From NCBI GenBank assembly GCA_003140115.1, contig PLIQ01000560.1:443-32054 (forward strand): a stretch of DNA of 31,612 nucleotides, written 5' to 3'. Within the stretch, counting starts at the first letter, position 1; the number at the start of each line of letters is the position of its first letter. The DNA is from Actinomycetota bacterium (GTDB lineage Bacteria > Actinomycetota > Actinomycetes > Streptosporangiales > Streptosporangiaceae). This document shows, in pieces, positions 30,466 through 31,612 of the stretch. Position numbers and translations under genes: made by a program. The notes under the pieces are model-generated. The model ran no database searches. It saw only the letters and a program-made list of their open reading frames with translations, and had not been told where the DNA came from.

Positions 30466-30471
30466 TAACCT
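30466..30471 (+). promoter_or_regulatory. Candidate -10 box for the cysteine-dioxygenase-like gene
   Basis: TAACCT predicts a start near 30478 and a leader of about 17 nt. TTGGTG at 30441-30446 could be a -35 at a long 19-bp spacing. Confidence 0.35.
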
Positions 30472-30475
30472 GGGA

Positions 30476-30491
30476 ACCTCACCAGGGAGGT
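30476..30491 (+). promoter_or_regulatory. Hairpin covering the ribosome binding site of the cysteine-dioxygenase-like gene
   Basis: ACCTC (30476-30480) can pair with GAGGT (30487-30491) around ACCAGG. The right arm includes most of the strong AGGGAGG ribosome binding site (30484-30490), so folding would mask translation start. The 5-bp stem is short, and the predicted transcript start near 30478 may cut its left arm. Confidence 0.25.
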
Positions 30492-30494
30492 GTC

Positions 30495-31067
30495 ATGTCA
30501 CTGACCAGCACTGATACTCCCGTCGCGCGTCCGTCGACGGTCGCGGGCAGGTGCCCGGACCGCCTTGTGCGAGCGGTCCGCGCCGAAGTGGGCCAAGGCT
30601 TGGGCTGGCAGAAAACCGCCGATCGTGTCGCGTGCGCCCTGCGCGCCAACCTTCCTGACCCGACCGACCTGCTCCCCGCCCAGCTGCGGCAGGGCGACCC
30701 GTCCCGCTACCAGAGCCACCTGCTCTACAGCGAGCCCGACGGATCGTTCTCGATCGGAGCGATGATCTGGCTGCCCGGGCAGGAGACGGTCATTCACGAC
30801 CACGTGACCTGGTGCGTCACCGGCGTCCTGGAGGGCCGTGAATACGAGGAGATCTTCGCCCTCACCGACGACGGCCGCGCGCTGCGGCTCGCGGCCCGTA
30901 ACGTGAACCCGCCCGGCACCGTGAGCGGCTTCGCCCCGCCCGGCGACATCCACCGCGTCCGCAACAGCGGCGACAGCGTTGCCATCTCCATGCACGTCTA
31001 CGGCACCGACATCTCCCGCCTCGGCAGCAGCATCCGCCGCGAGTACACCCTCCCCATCCACTCCTGA
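30495..31067 (+). CDS. Cysteine dioxygenase-family cupin protein
   Basis: The 190-residue protein is a single cupin. MIWLPGQETVIHDHVTWCVTG (within 90-110) has the WxPGxxxxxHDH signature with iron ligands His101 and His103, and PPGDIHRVRN supplies the third ligand, His153. VLEGREYEE follows as in bacterial cysteine dioxygenases. Such enzymes use Fe(II) and O2 to turn cysteine, or another small thiol such as 3-mercaptopropionate, into a sulfinic acid. A strong AGGGAGG lies 4 nt before the ATG. The gene stands alone after helY with its own predicted promoter. Family is well supported; cysteine versus another thiol cannot be decided here. Confidence 0.8.
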   Translation: MSLTSTDTPVARPSTVAGRCPDRLVRAVRAEVGQGLGWQKTADRVACALRANLPDPTDLLPAQLRQGDPSRYQSHLLYSEPDGSFSIGAMIWLPGQETVIHDHVTWCVTGVLEGREYEEIFALTDDGRALRLAARNVNPPGTVSGFAPPGDIHRVRNSGDSVAISMHVYGTDISRLGSSIRREYTLPIHS

Positions 31068-31103
31068 CCCCGGGCAGCCCACCGCGAATCACCTGCGCTG
31101 GAC

Positions 31104-31178
31104 CTAGCGCTTTCGGGTCGGCACGACCAGGCCGGACTCGTACGCGGTAATCACCGCCTGGCTGCGGTCGCGCAGGCC
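31104..31178 (-). pseudogene. C-terminal remnant of a LuxR/NarL-type response regulator
   Basis: The minus strand reads GLRDRSQAVITAYESGLV and six more residues to a TAG at 31104-31106. This matches the end of the helix-turn-helix domain in actinobacterial NarL/LuxR response regulators (typical form: LRDRxQAVxxAYExGLV). Upstream the frame becomes unrelated low-complexity sequence and meets a stop about 10 codons further, so the receiver domain and most of the helix-turn-helix are gone. It is about 25 codons long and cannot be functional. It indicates a past deletion or rearrangement next to the cysteine-dioxygenase-like gene. Confidence 0.6.
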
Positions 31179-31395
31179 CCCTGCACCCCGCCGCCCCGCC
31201 AGTCACAGCCGCCCCATCGACGCGGGCCTGAGCGTGCTGGTTTCCGTGTCGATGGTGCCGTTGTACCAGCTCTAGAGCGTGTAACGCGACTGCGGGAGGC
31301 GTGGTGTCATTTGCCTTCTGGTGCCGTCTGGCCTGAGCGGAGATTTCTGGCCCCCCGGGTGCTGCATGCGGTCGTTCCGTCCGCCTGGTGTCAAG
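31179..31395. other. Non-coding stretch, no feature recognised
   Basis: No long open frame, RNA gene or mobile-element motif is seen. TGGTGTCA occurs twice (near 31303 and 31386), too little to interpret. The region is probably decayed DNA between the response-regulator remnant and the palindrome. Confidence 0.5.
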
Positions 31396-31477
31396 ATCCG
31401 GGAGGATATGGGCTTGCGGGAGCGGTTTGGGCGCTATAGACCCCTAAAACCACCCATAGGCCCCAATCCTCCCGGAT
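31396..31477. repeat. 82-bp imperfect palindrome centred on CTATAG
   Basis: ATCCGGGAGGAT (31396-31407) and ATCCTCCCGGAT (31466-31477) are perfect inverted 12-bp ends. Inside them symmetry continues imperfectly, with no shift, to a perfect central CTATAG at 31434-31439. The whole could fold into one long hairpin. It resembles a miniature inverted-repeat element or an intergenic palindromic repeat. No transposase or target-site duplication is evident. Confidence 0.6.
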
Positions 31478-31612
31478 AAACCCTCCCGGGGCGAGACGGC
31501 TGAGCCAGGAGGGACTACCGGGACCACGGTGGTCGCGCGGCGCCTTCCCTGGTGCGGTGGAACCGGATCCCGCGGCGTATCCGGTGCGCCCCAGCTGCCC
31601 GACATCACCACG
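31478..31612. other. Non-coding right edge
   Basis: No gene is recognised. A small hairpin, GACCAC-G-GTGGTC, lies near 31523-31535. One minus-strand frame stays open from the edge to about 31393 but has no recognisable protein features. Confidence 0.4.

Noticed and set aside
31393..31612. Minus-strand open frame running in from the right edge, as a partial gene
   Set aside because: About 70 codons with no recognisable domain, crossing the palindrome; likely chance in GC-rich DNA.

Overview
The window is high-GC DNA from a Pup-encoding actinomycete. The evidence is a gene order found only in that group: pafA (Pup ligase), FKBP lipoprotein, a DUF3866-like gene, pafB-pafC, tatA-tatC and helY. 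GTG starts and TAnnnT -10 boxes placed 6-7 nt before start codons (leaderless messages) fit the same group. I cannot name the genus.

Region 1 (1-7442) looks catabolic. A partial cyclase-family amidohydrolase gene diverges from an alpha/beta-hydrolase gene. A XRE-cupin regulator then diverges from a tight five-gene operon: an M24 (creatinase/prolidase fold) enzyme, the alpha subunit of a thiamine-dependent 2-oxoacid dehydrogenase (E1), a 76-residue lipoyl-only protein, the E1 beta subunit, and an aldehyde dehydrogenase. The regulator/operon interval holds a short palindrome over the regulator's own promoter and a 13-bp tandem repeat at the operon's predicted transcription start. No acyltransferase (E2 core) or E3 gene is present, so the operon encodes a minimal or unusual dehydrogenase. 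Its substrate is unknown.

Region 2 (7456-20385) is a surface-glycan locus. Its core is a UDP-sugar dehydrogenase, a GT2 polyprenyl-phosphate-type glycosyltransferase, an NAD-dependent epimerase/dehydratase and a GT-C-like membrane protein. On each side lies a divergent pair of large membrane proteins (a 'YDGQ' type on the minus strand and an 'SD-loop' type on the plus strand), so this pair is present twice. A third SD-loop paralogue lies between and carries a G-rich, hairpin-forming in-frame insertion. The likely logic is sugar nucleotide, then lipid-linked sugar, then transfer outside the membrane by GT-C enzymes.

Region 3 (20412-30391) is the Pup ligase/PafBC/Tat/HelY block. PafA links Pup to substrate lysines, PafBC is the WYL-domain DNA-damage activator, TatA and TatC form a minimal twin-arginine translocase, and HelY is a Ski2-like helicase. 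The usual upstream partners (dop, pup, prcB, prcA) are not in this window. The glycan locus sits where they would be expected.

Region 4 (30392-31612) has a cysteine-dioxygenase-like cupin gene followed by about 540 bp without an intact gene. That stretch holds the C-terminal remnant of a LuxR-type response regulator and an 82-bp imperfect palindrome.
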